Virus record (IMG/VR): IMGVR_UViG_3300030101_004733
Coordinates: 1 to 50,426 of that record
Source of the DNA: a virus
Strand: one strand, 5' to 3'
Length of the DNA stretch: 50,426 nucleotides
The notes under the pieces are model-generated. The model searched no databases. It saw nothing but the letters and a program-made list of their open reading frames with translations, and had not been told where the DNA came from. The number at the start of each line of letters is the position of its first letter. The stretch's first letter is position 1. A program made the translations under genes and the position numbers. This document shows, in pieces, positions 29,290-39,254 of this stretch.

Positions 29290-30558
29290 TTATTTGAACA
29301 TATACCCTAAACCACCACTATTAAATGGGACCATCAAATTAATATTAGGAGTAACATTACCTCTGGAATCAACAGAAGCACCCAAATTTATTGGTGTTCC
29401 TACGGATGAACCAGGGAAAATAGTTTTTAAAGGGTCTATGGTAGTATTTACACCTAAACTTAAATCTCCTTGTCCTGACATATTTAGAGAAGGTGTAACA
29501 TCACTAATTACTGGTATGTCCACACCAAAAATTTTTGGTAAATAGGTATTAGACAAACTCACACCCGGAAGATCACTTGAAGATGCTCCCGCTGATAATT
29601 TGAAATCACCCGGTAAAGCTGTATTAATACCTAGATTATAATCTAAAGTGTTAGGATCAATAAATCCACCTAACTTTACATCACCTATTCCTCCATCTAA
29701 AAAAATTTTTTCTGCTAAAGGATTTACATTAACCTTTCCTATAGGAGTATTTACATCAACACCTTGTGCAGCAGCATTATAGTAGTCAGTAATAGTTTGT
29801 GCAACATCTGTAGGACTTGGGATATTAAGATTCATGGCAGTAGCGTTAGCTAGTTGTTCTTGAAATGTTGGCTTGTCATCAAATCTTCCTTCGTTTGCTT
29901 TAGCGATTTGAACTAACATATTATTAGGATCTACTTCAGCTACTCCTGTATCAATCGAACTAAAAAAGTCTTTTGTATCTGAACTAGGTTGAGGAAAAGC
30001 AGTTCCTTGCACTGTTGTCGGCTCTCCACGAACCGCGTCCCACGCTGCTTCTACTCCAGTTTTAATTTTACTTCCAAGTCCTTTAAGAACTTGAAACATT
30101 GGAGTTCCTTTTTCAGCAAAACCTTGAAAAATATTTCCTAAACCAAAACCGATGTCACCAAAAATCTCACTGGGTGTAGGGCCAAGAATATTAGCTAATC
30201 TTTCTCTTTCAGCAGCAAGACTACGAGGAGCATCTTCAGTCATTTGTAAAAGATTAGTTTTTGATCCTCCCGCAGGTCTCGTAAATGTATCTTTAAATTG
30301 TCTTTCTAATGAATCTTGTTTTATTCTTCTGCGAAGCCTCTCTTCAGGCACATCCCTGCCTTTAAAAAACTTTTGTCTATTTAAATTATCCATCGTAGCT
30401 TTTTTAGCTTGTGGTGATATGGAGCTTATACCACCTGCTTGACCACGATTTTTTCTTAAACTAGCTGCGTATGCTTTTTTACCAGCATCATATTTTTCTT
30501 GCAAACTTGGACCTGAAGGTCTCACTGTCCTGTTTTTTTCAAAAATATTTATAGCCAT
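29290..30558 (-). CDS. Virion protein with beta-rich C-terminus (422 aa)
   Basis: The N-terminal part is basic and helical (KAYAASLRKNRGQAGGISSI). The C-terminal 180 residues are strand-like repeats rich in Gly, Asn, Leu and Val (GFIDPNTLDYNLGINTALPG), ending FNSGGLGYMFK, which gives a membrane beta-barrel impression. It closes the internal-virion gene block. An ejected protein that forms part of a conduit across the outer membrane is one possibility; this is inference. Confidence 0.6.
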   Translation of the reverse strand: MAINIFEKNRTVRPSGPSLQEKYDAGKKAYAASLRKNRGQAGGISSISPQAKKATMDNLNRQKFFKGRDVPEERLRRRIKQDSLERQFKDTFTRPAGGSKTNLLQMTEDAPRSLAAERERLANILGPTPSEIFGDIGFGLGNIFQGFAEKGTPMFQVLKGLGSKIKTGVEAAWDAVRGEPTTVQGTAFPQPSSDTKDFFSSIDTGVAEVDPNNMLVQIAKANEGRFDDKPTFQEQLANATAMNLNIPSPTDVAQTITDYYNAAAQGVDVNTPIGKVNVNPLAEKIFLDGGIGDVKLGGFIDPNTLDYNLGINTALPGDFKLSAGASSSDLPGVSLSNTYLPKIFGVDIPVISDVTPSLNMSGQGDLSLGVNTTIDPLKTIFPGSSVGTPINLGASVDSRGNVTPNINLMVPFNSGGLGYMFK

Positions 30559-33005
30559 TACGATACTACCTGAGGCTTTTTAAATTTTTTAATATCAACA
30601 CTAGCTAATCCTCCATCTTTAGCTTGAAAGAAAGGTAGTCCAACAGAATCTAAACTAGCTATAGTTTCTGGATTAATGGACTGTGAAGGAGGTGCTGAAG
30701 CAGTTGTAAGCGGTCCTAAGTCTAGTGGTGCCATAGACACGGATCTAGATGGTGGAGCATCCAAAGAAGCAACAGCTAGAGGCTCGTCATCTTCTAAAGT
30801 ATCTATGTCTAATTGTTTTAGTAAATTTGCTTTTGCTTCTAATTCTTCTGGAGATGTAACAAGATTAGAACTATTATCGGTTCCTTCTTTTTTAGTTTTA
30901 TTTTCAAAATATTTTTTTGCGTTTTCATTTAAATAATTTTTTTGAACACCCTCATCAATGAAGTCATTAACATTCTGTTGACTAACAAGATCACCCGTTA
31001 AAAGATCATTTAAATATTGAACAACTGATCTAGTGTACATGTCGCTCCCCGGTTTTAATTTATTAACTGCGAACATACTTTTAATAAACTTTGGATTAGT
31101 AAAAGCTTTCGCTATGGCTTTCGGTCCCCCAAAGACTATGCCAAATGTTGCGGCATCTTCCCATCCTAGTTCTAAATTAATAGCTGTACCAATGGCACCT
31201 GCTCCTAACAATTGAATTAAAAAACCTCCATTAGCTCCTTCAATACCTTTTGTTTGTGCTAATTGAAGGCTTCTGGTTAAAGATCTAAAATCTTTTAGAA
31301 GAGTGGGATCATTATCAAATAGTTCTAACAACGCTCTATTAGACGTACCACCAAAAGTACGCATTTGTTGAAATAATTTTGATGCATTTACAACTCCTGT
31401 ACCCGAATCAATGCTGTCTGTTAAAATTTTTGCAAAAAATTCTCCTTGAACATCTTTTCTTAACCCTAATTTTTGTGCTTGAGTTATAGCTTTATCTTTA
31501 ACACCTTGCTCTAATAATTGATTAAAGGATTTTATTAATTCTGGTGATTTAGATTTTAATAACATGTTATAAACAGCATCGGGTTTTGCTTTTATAATTT
31601 TACTCACCATCAGACTATTAAAAGTATCCTTACTTAAACTATAGAAGTCTTGTGCTGATCTGAAAGATCCATTTAATTGTTTAAATAATTTTTGTCCTGC
31701 CTCTTTTGCTAAAGCTTCATCCATACCCTCATTTATTAATTTATTACCATGACTCTCTGCGATAGCTTTTATAGCGTTTTCCATTTCTTTATTTACTTTT
31801 GCAAAAGCGGCTCCTGATACTTTTGTAGAGAAAGTAGAAACAGGTATACCTGTTTCTTGAAAAGCTTTTGTATTTCCTAAAAACATTGAACGTAAATTTT
31901 TTGCATAAGTAAAATCAACATAATCAGGAAGATCGGCAATTTGTTTATATACAGTCGCTAAAGTAGAGTCAGTAGGGACATCTTTTTGTAAATTTGTTAC
32001 ATATTTTTTTAGACCTGATATATCGACTATTTTTGCACTACCTATGGATCCTGCAATGGCCTTATCTAAATTTTTGTAAGACTGATCAATAAAAGTGTCT
32101 TGAGCTTGTCTTCCATTTTTTAAAAAAGTTTGCATTATACCTGCAAAGTCTTTACCTCCTGCATTTGCTACAAAGTCTTGAACAGAGTCATCTAAGACCT
32201 TAGTCACTTTTGGGTGATATTTACCTAACAATAGGTTTCCTATATTTTCTGTGGCGGTTTCTATACCTCTTGCTTTTGCTTCCGCCATTTGACCTCCTCC
32301 GATCCAAGCATTTGAAGCCATATTCTCTAAAGTATCGACTATTCTATCGTCTGTAGCTTGAGCAGGAGTCAATAATGTTCCTTGTTCTATCGCTTCCTCA
32401 GCCCCTTTTACGGGTTTAGCCTTGACTCTTGATTTAATAAAATCTTTAAACAAAGGAAAAAATTTAGCTATGCCTTGAATAACACCTTCTCCTAATCCTT
32501 CTATTAAGCCATATTTACCTGCTTGTTGAACAAATTCTTGAGGTGTTTCTGCTTCAATAAAAGGAGCTGATCCACCAAAACCTCCTGTTATAGCTGCAAC
32601 TATTTTAGCTATTCTTGGATATTGGTTTGCTAATGCTGCAACTCTAGCAGGAAAAGTAACAATTCCTGGAGGACCACCAATAATGGTAGGTAAAATAACT
32701 CCTCCCGCGGTGGCACCAACCATTGCTCTGTTTTCGGGTTTTTCAAACCATTGATTTAATTTTTGTGTATTTGCAAAAAGGTCAGCAAACTCTTCGTCTG
32801 TAAGATTTAAATTGGCACTGGACCCTAAGGGAGAGGATGTTAGTAATTCTTTAAAAACATTTAAATTTTTTTGAGGATCTGTTTCTTGCCCAAAGGCATA
32901 AGGTGCAGGTAGTTTGTTTGCATCTCTTAAAGCATTGACTCCTTCTGTTTCTTCATCGGTTAGAAGACCAAAATATTCATAAGATAATAATTTGTTGACA
33001 TCCAT
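30558..33005 (-). CDS. Internal virion protein-like large protein (815 aa)
   Basis: A mostly helical protein with hydrophobic Gly/Ala-rich segments (about residues 95-125, 135-155 and 605-625) that could insert into membranes. The C-terminus contains FFQAKDGGLASVDIKKFKK. Size, composition and place in a run of giant virion genes fit podoviral internal core proteins ejected with DNA. Start and stop overlap the neighbours by one base. Confidence 0.6.
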   Translation of the reverse strand: MDVNKLLSYEYFGLLTDEETEGVNALRDANKLPAPYAFGQETDPQKNLNVFKELLTSSPLGSSANLNLTDEEFADLFANTQKLNQWFEKPENRAMVGATAGGVILPTIIGGPPGIVTFPARVAALANQYPRIAKIVAAITGGFGGSAPFIEAETPQEFVQQAGKYGLIEGLGEGVIQGIAKFFPLFKDFIKSRVKAKPVKGAEEAIEQGTLLTPAQATDDRIVDTLENMASNAWIGGGQMAEAKARGIETATENIGNLLLGKYHPKVTKVLDDSVQDFVANAGGKDFAGIMQTFLKNGRQAQDTFIDQSYKNLDKAIAGSIGSAKIVDISGLKKYVTNLQKDVPTDSTLATVYKQIADLPDYVDFTYAKNLRSMFLGNTKAFQETGIPVSTFSTKVSGAAFAKVNKEMENAIKAIAESHGNKLINEGMDEALAKEAGQKLFKQLNGSFRSAQDFYSLSKDTFNSLMVSKIIKAKPDAVYNMLLKSKSPELIKSFNQLLEQGVKDKAITQAQKLGLRKDVQGEFFAKILTDSIDSGTGVVNASKLFQQMRTFGGTSNRALLELFDNDPTLLKDFRSLTRSLQLAQTKGIEGANGGFLIQLLGAGAIGTAINLELGWEDAATFGIVFGGPKAIAKAFTNPKFIKSMFAVNKLKPGSDMYTRSVVQYLNDLLTGDLVSQQNVNDFIDEGVQKNYLNENAKKYFENKTKKEGTDNSSNLVTSPEELEAKANLLKQLDIDTLEDDEPLAVASLDAPPSRSVSMAPLDLGPLTTASAPPSQSINPETIASLDSVGLPFFQAKDGGLASVDIKKFKKPQVVS

Positions 33006-35500
33006 TAATCAAATCTTCCTAAATATCCTGAATAATTAGTTTCACCAACCGTTAAATCTTGACCATCGCCTGATATCAATTTTTCTATTATTCCACTAGT
33101 CACATCATTCTGATAGACATCAAGACTAGGCATTGGTAATTGGGTTTCTGCGTTAAACTTATCTCCAAAATTATCTATTCCAATATCAACGTAGTTTTGT
33201 CTCTGCTCTAAGAAATCATTGAAAGATGTATCCATTAATATCTTTGTTTCTTGTAATAACATTTTCTTTTGTTTAGGACCGAGGAAACCACCACCATTAA
33301 TGGTATCAATAAATGTCTGATATTTTTCTGTGAAAGGATTTGTTTTCTTTAACAACAACTGTTCACCTTCTCTAACAACAGAGTCAGGATCTAACATCTT
33401 CATGAAGTTAAACATAATAATTAAGTCTTTTGCACCACTAGGATTTTCTCTAAGCATTTTTTTGAAATCTTCATCATTAGTTCCTTTTGCCATTTTAACG
33501 GCATCTTCTTCGGAAATAGGTTCTAATAATGCATTTCTTATTTGCGTGTAGAAACCATTTCTTTTGACTAATCCTTCAACAGAAGCATTTTTGTTATATT
33601 CATTTCTTAAATCAGCTTCACCTTTTATTTGGTCTTTATCTTTTGAAGGGTTATTTATTTCTTTTTCTAATTTAACTATATCCAACTGATTTTTGTAAAA
33701 GCTTTGTGAAGCTACTTGATCAAATATATCTAACTCTTTGTATAGCTTTTGATTTTCACCTTTTGCCTTTAATAACTGTTCTTTTAGTATCTCAGGTTTA
33801 GCATTTAAATCTAATTGAGCATTCAAGTTAGCAATTTGTTGATTCTCAATAGCTAGAGCATCAAGGATAGGTCTTTTCTCAATATCAAACTGAGTTAATT
33901 GATTAGCTAAATCTGCTCCTTCAATCTGAGCAATAGCTAATTTACTTTGATTAATCAAAGACTGGTTCTCTAATCTTTGCTTTTCAGGTAAATTTTCTAA
34001 AAGTGTTAGAGTTGTTTGTAACTCTGCTTTTTTGGTTAATAAATCTGTTTTTAAATTTTCATCTTTATAACTTAATTCAAGATTTTTAGTGGTCAAATCC
34101 ATTTCATCAATTAAATTATTTATTTTGTCTCCTGCAACTTTGACAGTCAACTCCTCAATAGTTAAATCTTCTAACTGACTTTCTGTTGTAGTTTTAAAAG
34201 CGTCTTCTAAGAGAGGACCAGTGATAGCTCCAATAAAAGCATTTTTTGTTTTAGTGTCTGTAGTTTTATCTGCTAAAGCTAACTGTAAGGCTTTATTTTT
34301 AAGATTTTCAATTTTTTTACCTTGTGCTGTACCATACCTAGCCACACCTGTAGCCGCTTGTGTTATTACATCTGATATACTTGCATCTGGGTTTAAAGCT
34401 AAAGCACCTAACTGTAAAAATTCTGGTGCAGCGGCTAGGAAAGCTTGATCTCTTAAACCTTCTTTATCAATTAACTGTTTTTCATATTGTTGACGAACAG
34501 CTTGAGTATCAAAAGGTCCAGCAGTTACTCCATAAACTTTAGCCAAAGCATCTGCTATTTGTAATTTTGCAGGATCATAAACTCCTGAATCACCTAAGGC
34601 AGAAAATAAATTCTGTGTATTTTCTCCCGTTATATTGCTACCATTAAAACGATGAACAATACCCCCATCTTTTGCCATCATCATTGGGTTTTGTTGTTGC
34701 ATCATTTGTTGCGCTCCGGGGGCCGCGGCTAACCCACCTTGTTGCTCTTGTAATTCAAAAACTGGTTGCACTAAAGCTAAGACAGATAAAGGAGTATCTT
34801 GAGCATCTTTCTCTCCTACTGTTGATGCTAGTTCTTGAACTCTTCCTTCCAAAGGAACCTCATCACCACGCACTTGATTCATTAACTCGACATATTGTGC
34901 AGGAGAAACTTTAGCGACACCTGTTGTATTAGGGTCTGCTTTTGGCATTTCTTGATCTAATCCATCAGCAATACCAACAGCATCTGATTTTTCACCTTCC
35001 ATGGGTGAACCCTCAGCTCTATTTTTTAATCTATTTAAAAAAATTTGTTCTTGCTCAGATAAGTTATCTTCTCTAGATGGAAGAGCTCCTTTCTCTTTCA
35101 TTTCATTTGAAATTTTAAAATTAGTAAACTCATTTATTAGACCAGTTAACAAGCTAAAGTTGTCTGGATTATTGCCTTGTAAAAGGGTGTCCAAAATACT
35201 TTGACCTCTTTCTCCGTAAGTGCTTAATAAAAAGTTTTGAAATTCTGGATCAATAACAGTCTTTCCATAGCTATCTAATTCAGGTTTTTCTTTAAAAACT
35301 CCAAAATTTCTCATACTCAAAGCATCAGATAAAACATTTTTTGCATCAGAAGTTAAAGAGGATAAATTTTTTATATCATTTTCTGTAGCACCAAATTCAG
35401 ATCTTAAAATATCTTTTTCTTCACCTGTTATAGGTGTACCTGTTTGTCTTCTCACAATTCGTGGTCTAAACATAGGTCGTTGCATAACCTCATTCATCAT
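33005..35500 (-). CDS. Internal virion protein-like coiled-coil protein (831 aa)
   Basis: A long Gln/Asn/Leu/Lys-rich helical protein. The middle (about residues 430-620) is a near-continuous coiled coil; a Met/Gln-rich patch and AKDGGIVHRFNGS lie near residues 265-290. This is consistent with a core or ejection protein. No enzymatic motif is seen. The frame is closed by one-base overlaps on both sides. Confidence 0.6.
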   Translation of the reverse strand: MMNEVMQRPMFRPRIVRRQTGTPITGEEKDILRSEFGATENDIKNLSSLTSDAKNVLSDALSMRNFGVFKEKPELDSYGKTVIDPEFQNFLLSTYGERGQSILDTLLQGNNPDNFSLLTGLINEFTNFKISNEMKEKGALPSREDNLSEQEQIFLNRLKNRAEGSPMEGEKSDAVGIADGLDQEMPKADPNTTGVAKVSPAQYVELMNQVRGDEVPLEGRVQELASTVGEKDAQDTPLSVLALVQPVFELQEQQGGLAAAPGAQQMMQQQNPMMMAKDGGIVHRFNGSNITGENTQNLFSALGDSGVYDPAKLQIADALAKVYGVTAGPFDTQAVRQQYEKQLIDKEGLRDQAFLAAAPEFLQLGALALNPDASISDVITQAATGVARYGTAQGKKIENLKNKALQLALADKTTDTKTKNAFIGAITGPLLEDAFKTTTESQLEDLTIEELTVKVAGDKINNLIDEMDLTTKNLELSYKDENLKTDLLTKKAELQTTLTLLENLPEKQRLENQSLINQSKLAIAQIEGADLANQLTQFDIEKRPILDALAIENQQIANLNAQLDLNAKPEILKEQLLKAKGENQKLYKELDIFDQVASQSFYKNQLDIVKLEKEINNPSKDKDQIKGEADLRNEYNKNASVEGLVKRNGFYTQIRNALLEPISEEDAVKMAKGTNDEDFKKMLRENPSGAKDLIIMFNFMKMLDPDSVVREGEQLLLKKTNPFTEKYQTFIDTINGGGFLGPKQKKMLLQETKILMDTSFNDFLEQRQNYVDIGIDNFGDKFNAETQLPMPSLDVYQNDVTSGIIEKLISGDGQDLTVGETNYSGYLGRFD

Positions 35501-36423
35501 TAAAACAATCCTTGCAATCCTTTTAATCCACTAAGTGCTCCTAGCCCTAATGAACCGTAACCAATAATTTGTTGTAATGGAGATACTGAACCACCTCCAC
35601 CAGCAGGTGTATAAGAAGGTATTGATGGAGCATAACCAAATGCTGAACCTAAGAAACCTAATTCTGTGAATGGTCGTTGATACTGAGCCAATTGATTAGA
35701 ATAATCCACATCCAAACCTTTTTGTTGTTGTTGCTGTTGTAAGTTTGCAAAATCAAGTAAGGTGCTGATATCTGCAAGTCCTCCTCTTTGCACGTCAAAA
35801 CCAAGTCCCGCCTGTCCACCACCTATTTGACCTAATTGTGTTCCAAAAGTTCCGAACTGTCCTGCAACGTTTCCTAATCCACCGGCAGCGGCTTGTTGAG
35901 AAGCTAAAAAGTTTGATAAACCTTTTTCAAAAGCCTGCCCTTGTGCTTGAGCTAAAGCTCCTGCTCTATCTCTCTCTAGTTGAGATCTTTGAATGCCCTC
36001 ACGACCTCCCCCAAAAGCTCCTGCTCCAATCGCACCGGCTGCAGCTTCATTGGAAGCTATGTCATAAGCACGATTAATTTCATCTCTGATGGCATCTTGA
36101 TAAGGGTTGATAAAAGGTTGAATCTGTTCTGTTGTAGGAGCAGTCGCTAATCCTCGATAAACATCGGCTGCTTCACCTAAAACATCTCGCCCTGTTCCAA
36201 TGGAGGAAACCCCCTCACCGATTGTTTCTTGACCTCTTTCAACAAAAGGTTCAAAGGCCCCAAGGCCTTGAGTAGCTCTATCTTGAGCTTGTTGGTAAAG
36301 ATTATTTAATTCAGCTAATTTTTGCTCTGGAATACCTTGAACATTACCAGCTTGAATATCTTTAATAAGGTCTTGAATACTGTCTAAGTATCCTAAATAT
36401 TTACCTTGAATTTCTTCTTCCAT
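35500..36423 (-). CDS. Ala/Gly/Gln-rich internal virion protein (307 aa)
   Basis: Helical N-terminal third, then a low-complexity Ala/Gly/Gln centre (AAAGAIGAGAFGGGREGIQR) and a Gln run near residue 230. The C-terminus is Gly/Ser/Pro rich. The general look resembles podoviral DNA-ejection proteins such as the P22 gp7/gp16 type, but I cannot align it. It is part of the 29-37 kb late block. Confidence 0.55.
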   Translation of the reverse strand: MEEEIQGKYLGYLDSIQDLIKDIQAGNVQGIPEQKLAELNNLYQQAQDRATQGLGAFEPFVERGQETIGEGVSSIGTGRDVLGEAADVYRGLATAPTTEQIQPFINPYQDAIRDEINRAYDIASNEAAAGAIGAGAFGGGREGIQRSQLERDRAGALAQAQGQAFEKGLSNFLASQQAAAGGLGNVAGQFGTFGTQLGQIGGGQAGLGFDVQRGGLADISTLLDFANLQQQQQQKGLDVDYSNQLAQYQRPFTELGFLGSAFGYAPSIPSYTPAGGGGSVSPLQQIIGYGSLGLGALSGLKGLQGLF

Positions 36424-37493
36424 TATGCTCTCCCTACCATGCCCATACTTTGTTCAGATAAACTACCACCTTTTTCTAAACTTTTCATTAATTTATACAT
36501 GTTTTGTGCTCCCACTTTTCTCGATCCGCCACCCGCGTTCCGAACAGCTTGAGCAGTCATTACAAATTCACCATCACTTAACATTGCAGGAATATCATCA
36601 GAAGTTCCCGTTCCAGCTCCTGCAATTTCACCGATACGTTTTGGATGTTCTTTTACTTTTCCATTGGGATGTTCTATTTTTTGACCCTTATCAGCGACAC
36701 CACCTGTCATCTCTCCACCATCCGCGGCATAAGAAATATAAAAATCATCTCTTGCTTGTTGCACATAGTCAGTGTCATCTATCTCTGGTTCATCTTTAGG
36801 TAAAACAAAAGGTAAGGCTGCACTCGCTAAAGTAGCTATTGGAGCAATCCGTCCTATAAAATCTCTTTCGGGTTTGATACCCATTTTAAATAATTCTTTT
36901 TCTGTAAAGCCCATATCTAAACCTTGAAGAAATTTAGGATTCATTTTAGAAGCATCACTAAATGGATTTAACCTAGATCCTATACCTTCTGTAAAGAAAT
37001 CTTTAGTTGTATCGACTGCTGTTTGAAGAAAACTTGGTTCTGAAACAACTTGCTCAATACCTGTAGGTAATAAATTTGAAGGAGCAACACCTGGAACATT
37101 TTTAGGATCATTAAAAAATCCTAACAATTCATTTGCGTAAGTTGTATCAGAAGCAACCGCGGGTGTGACTGCTGGAACTGTCGCTGCACTTGTATTAACA
37201 GGAACTTTTGTTGCTCCTTTACTGAACCCACCAGTGATACCGGTCAGAGCAGTTTGTAGCGCTAAATTTTTTGCAACTTCAGATGGTTTTTGACCAGACG
37301 CTAAACCTAGTCCAGCACCTATTCCTAATTGTGCTACCGGACCAATGCCTGGAATAAAAGGTAATACATAAGGTGCAACAGGAGCTACAGCTCTTGCGAC
37401 ACCTGTGACAGTATCCTTAACATTTTGAAAAAAATCCCCGATCAGCGATCCGAGACCCATTTCATAAACTTGTGCGTATTCCTTTTCTTGCAT
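36423..37493 (-). CDS. Virion protein with conserved C-terminal domain (356 aa)
   Basis: The N-terminal half has hydrophobic Gly/Ala/Pro segments (YVLPFIPGIGPVAQLGIGAG) that could be membrane-active. The C-terminus carries YAADGGEMTGG and then GTSDDIPAMLSDGEFVMTAQ plus AVRNAGGGSRKVGAQNMYKL, a domain I recognise as frequent in marine podovirus virion proteins. Its function is unknown. It lies at the head of the internal-protein block. Confidence 0.6.
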   Translation of the reverse strand: MQEKEYAQVYEMGLGSLIGDFFQNVKDTVTGVARAVAPVAPYVLPFIPGIGPVAQLGIGAGLGLASGQKPSEVAKNLALQTALTGITGGFSKGATKVPVNTSAATVPAVTPAVASDTTYANELLGFFNDPKNVPGVAPSNLLPTGIEQVVSEPSFLQTAVDTTKDFFTEGIGSRLNPFSDASKMNPKFLQGLDMGFTEKELFKMGIKPERDFIGRIAPIATLASAALPFVLPKDEPEIDDTDYVQQARDDFYISYAADGGEMTGGVADKGQKIEHPNGKVKEHPKRIGEIAGAGTGTSDDIPAMLSDGEFVMTAQAVRNAGGGSRKVGAQNMYKLMKSLEKGGSLSEQSMGMVGRA

Positions 37494-37498
37494 ATTCT

Positions 37499-37750
37499 CT
37501 ACTCTGGTAACGTATGTGCTCCTGCAAATACATTGGGAGCTGTTACGTGAACATCTCTTCTAATATCTGCTTCTGTTGTGTCTGTTTCTGAATTGTCAAT
37601 ATCGGCCTGACATTCTTCGTGTGAATTATACTCTCGACCTGTTCTAGTATTAGTAATGGTTGTCTCTACTTTAGCACTATAAACAGGAATTTTTTTACCA
37701 CCAATATCGTCATAACGTAAAATTATTGGTTCGTCTACAATTTTTGCCAT
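37499..37750 (-). CDS. Small conserved marine-phage protein (83 aa)
   Basis: An acidic, strand-rich protein with IPVYSAKVETTITNTRTGRE and NSHEECQADIDNSETD. It lies 5 bases before the 356-aa gene. Similar small proteins accompany tail genes in pelagiphage-like genomes, from memory. The function is unknown. Confidence 0.55.
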   Translation of the reverse strand: MAKIVDEPIILRYDDIGGKKIPVYSAKVETTITNTRTGREYNSHEECQADIDNSETDTTEADIRRDVHVTAPNVFAGAHTLPE

Positions 37751-37794
37751 ATTATAGTTTTATAGTCGAAAAACTAGGAAATCAATAGGTTTTA

Positions 37795-38388
37795 TTATCT
37801 GAAAGGTTGTCCTAACCACCATATAACTAAAGAGTTTCTAATTCCTTTTGTGATAGGAGTAATTCTATGCCAAACAAAAGAGGGAAAAACTATAATACTT
37901 CCTTTTTTTCTAAACTCTTCTCTTGTAAAAATTTTATTTTCTTCTTCAGGATTTAAATGAGCAAGTTCTAAGTTGCCTCCTTCATAGTTCTCAGGCTCAG
38001 AAAGAGTAACTGTTACAGAAAGTTTTCTTATTTTACCATGAACAGATGGATATTCTGGTTTATTCCAAGGCCGAGCAAAAGCATCTGTATGCCAATGAAA
38101 GTATTGTCCTTCTCCGTATTCAGTAAATTGAGCAGCTTCTCCATGATCGTAATCAAAATTCCAACCTGCATTTTTATTAGCAGCATCGACATAAGGTCTT
38201 ATGTATTCATAGATAAAAGATTCGGATGTCCAAAAGATATTAGATGTTCTTTTAGATTTTTTTATCTCATCTTTTTCTCCAACAACTCCTTCTTGAAATT
38301 TGTTTTTTTCTTTTAGTTCAAGTATTTCATTACATTGTTTCTCATTAAGAGCACTTTCAAAAAACCAAAAGTCATTAGGTAAAATCAT
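37795..38388 (-). CDS. 2OG-Fe(II) oxygenase 1
   Basis: The 197-residue product has FHWHTDAF (His100-x-Asp102, iron ligands), LSVTVTLSEPENYEGGNLEL, and SIIVFPSFVWHRITPITKGI with distal His174 and Arg184 for 2-oxoglutarate. This is the complete HxD...H...R set of the prolyl-4-hydroxylase-like family. It probably hydroxylates a protein, nucleotide or surface component. It sits among tail genes. Confidence 0.85.
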   Translation of the reverse strand: MILPNDFWFFESALNEKQCNEILELKEKNKFQEGVVGEKDEIKKSKRTSNIFWTSESFIYEYIRPYVDAANKNAGWNFDYDHGEAAQFTEYGEGQYFHWHTDAFARPWNKPEYPSVHGKIRKLSVTVTLSEPENYEGGNLELAHLNPEEENKIFTREEFRKKGSIIVFPSFVWHRITPITKGIRNSLVIWWLGQPFR

Positions 38389-38404
38389 TATGTAAATAAA
38401 TACA

Positions 38405-38761
38405 TTATTGCTGTTGCTTGACCTCTAATACAGATACTTCAACCACTGCTCTTGAGGCAGCGTTTGCTTGTAATTTCATTTTATCTCCTTCTTGATAAAC
38501 CATACTTGTACTTATTGTATTTGTATCAGACGCAGATACATCAACTTGAAATACTTGAAAGTCTGAACTACCATTATTGTGATCAACATTAACAGTAACT
38601 GCACTTGATCCGTCATAATTGTGAGTATTGATAGTTTTGACTATAAACGTAGATACTGGCACAGGTGGTGTCGCTGCAACATTTGCAGTAGGCACTTCAA
38701 AGACAGTCGTTAAATCTGTGGTTGTTAAGTTTGCAATAAATCTTTTAAAAACATCAGCCAT
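38405..38761 (-). CDS. Beta-rich virion protein (118 aa)
   Basis: A Thr/Val/Asn/Ser-rich protein with strand periodicity (PVSTFIVKTINTHNYDGSSA, SDFQVFQVDVSASDTNTIST), typical of small phage structural sandwiches. Its ATG overlaps the stop of the 55-aa gene. A tail or fibre accessory role is likely from position. Confidence 0.55.
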   Translation of the reverse strand: MADVFKRFIANLTTTDLTTVFEVPTANVAATPPVPVSTFIVKTINTHNYDGSSAVTVNVDHNNGSSDFQVFQVDVSASDTNTISTSMVYQEGDKMKLQANAASRAVVEVSVLEVKQQQ

Positions 38762-38928
38762 TAACTAAAAAACCACGATCTTCTTGTGGACTCCTCCTGC
38801 GTGTCTTGTGTATATTGAGTGTTCAACTGTTGTATCATTTCTTCTAATTGTCTTATAAGTTCAGCAGACTGTTGAGCATCATACTCTGGTCTTGGATCTG
38901 GAAATCTTTGTAAAGTTAATTTTGCCAA
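38761..38928 (-). CDS. Small Gln/Glu-rich protein with TTG start (55 aa)
   Basis: The frame starts at TTG (38926-38928), inside the last codons of the 112-aa gene, and ends one base into the next ATG. The product contains AKLTLQRFPDPRPEYDAQQS, LIRQLEEMIQQLNTQYTQD and a basic end; it is mainly helical. Purine-rich GAAGAAAA upstream could serve as ribosome site. Continuity of overlapping frames supports it. Confidence 0.5.
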   Translation of the reverse strand: MAKLTLQRFPDPRPEYDAQQSAELIRQLEEMIQQLNTQYTQDTQEESTRRSWFFS

Positions 38929-39254
38929 TTTTCTTCTTTCCCAAGTGTACCATTTTTAACATGTAATTTGTATTCTTTTTCATCATTGAATAATAATGAT
39001 TCGATCAATGTATAATACAATACATTATGTGTGTCATTTCTCAAGGTAACCTCACTTTCTAGTTTAATATTTTGATGCACATATTCTTTAGGATGTTTTA
39101 ATATTAAATGTAAAAAGCCTGAAGTTAAAGATATTCCAGATTTAGGTTTCATTCTAATATATTTTTGATCGTCGTAAAAAGCGTGTATGTTTTCATAGTT
39201 TGTTTTTCTGTATGGTTTAGATTTCCAATCTTGTAGTATTTGAAAAGGATTCAT
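38916..39254 (-). CDS. Hypothetical protein of the tail block (112 aa)
   Basis: Soluble, with aromatic and basic residues (WKSKPYRKTNYENIHAFYDD) and a strand-rich centre (HLILKHPKEYVHQNIKLESE). Starts at the stop of the 608-aa gene (1-base overlap). No family is recognised. Confidence 0.55.
   Translation of the reverse strand: MNPFQILQDWKSKPYRKTNYENIHAFYDDQKYIRMKPKSGISLTSGFLHLILKHPKEYVHQNIKLESEVTLRNDTHNVLYYTLIESLLFNDEKEYKLHVKNGTLGKEENWQN

Noticed and set aside
34253-34263. AGTGTCTGTAG, an 11-base match to the target element
   Set aside because: It lies on the antisense strand of a late gene, has no upstream stem or SD hairpin, and is probably chance.
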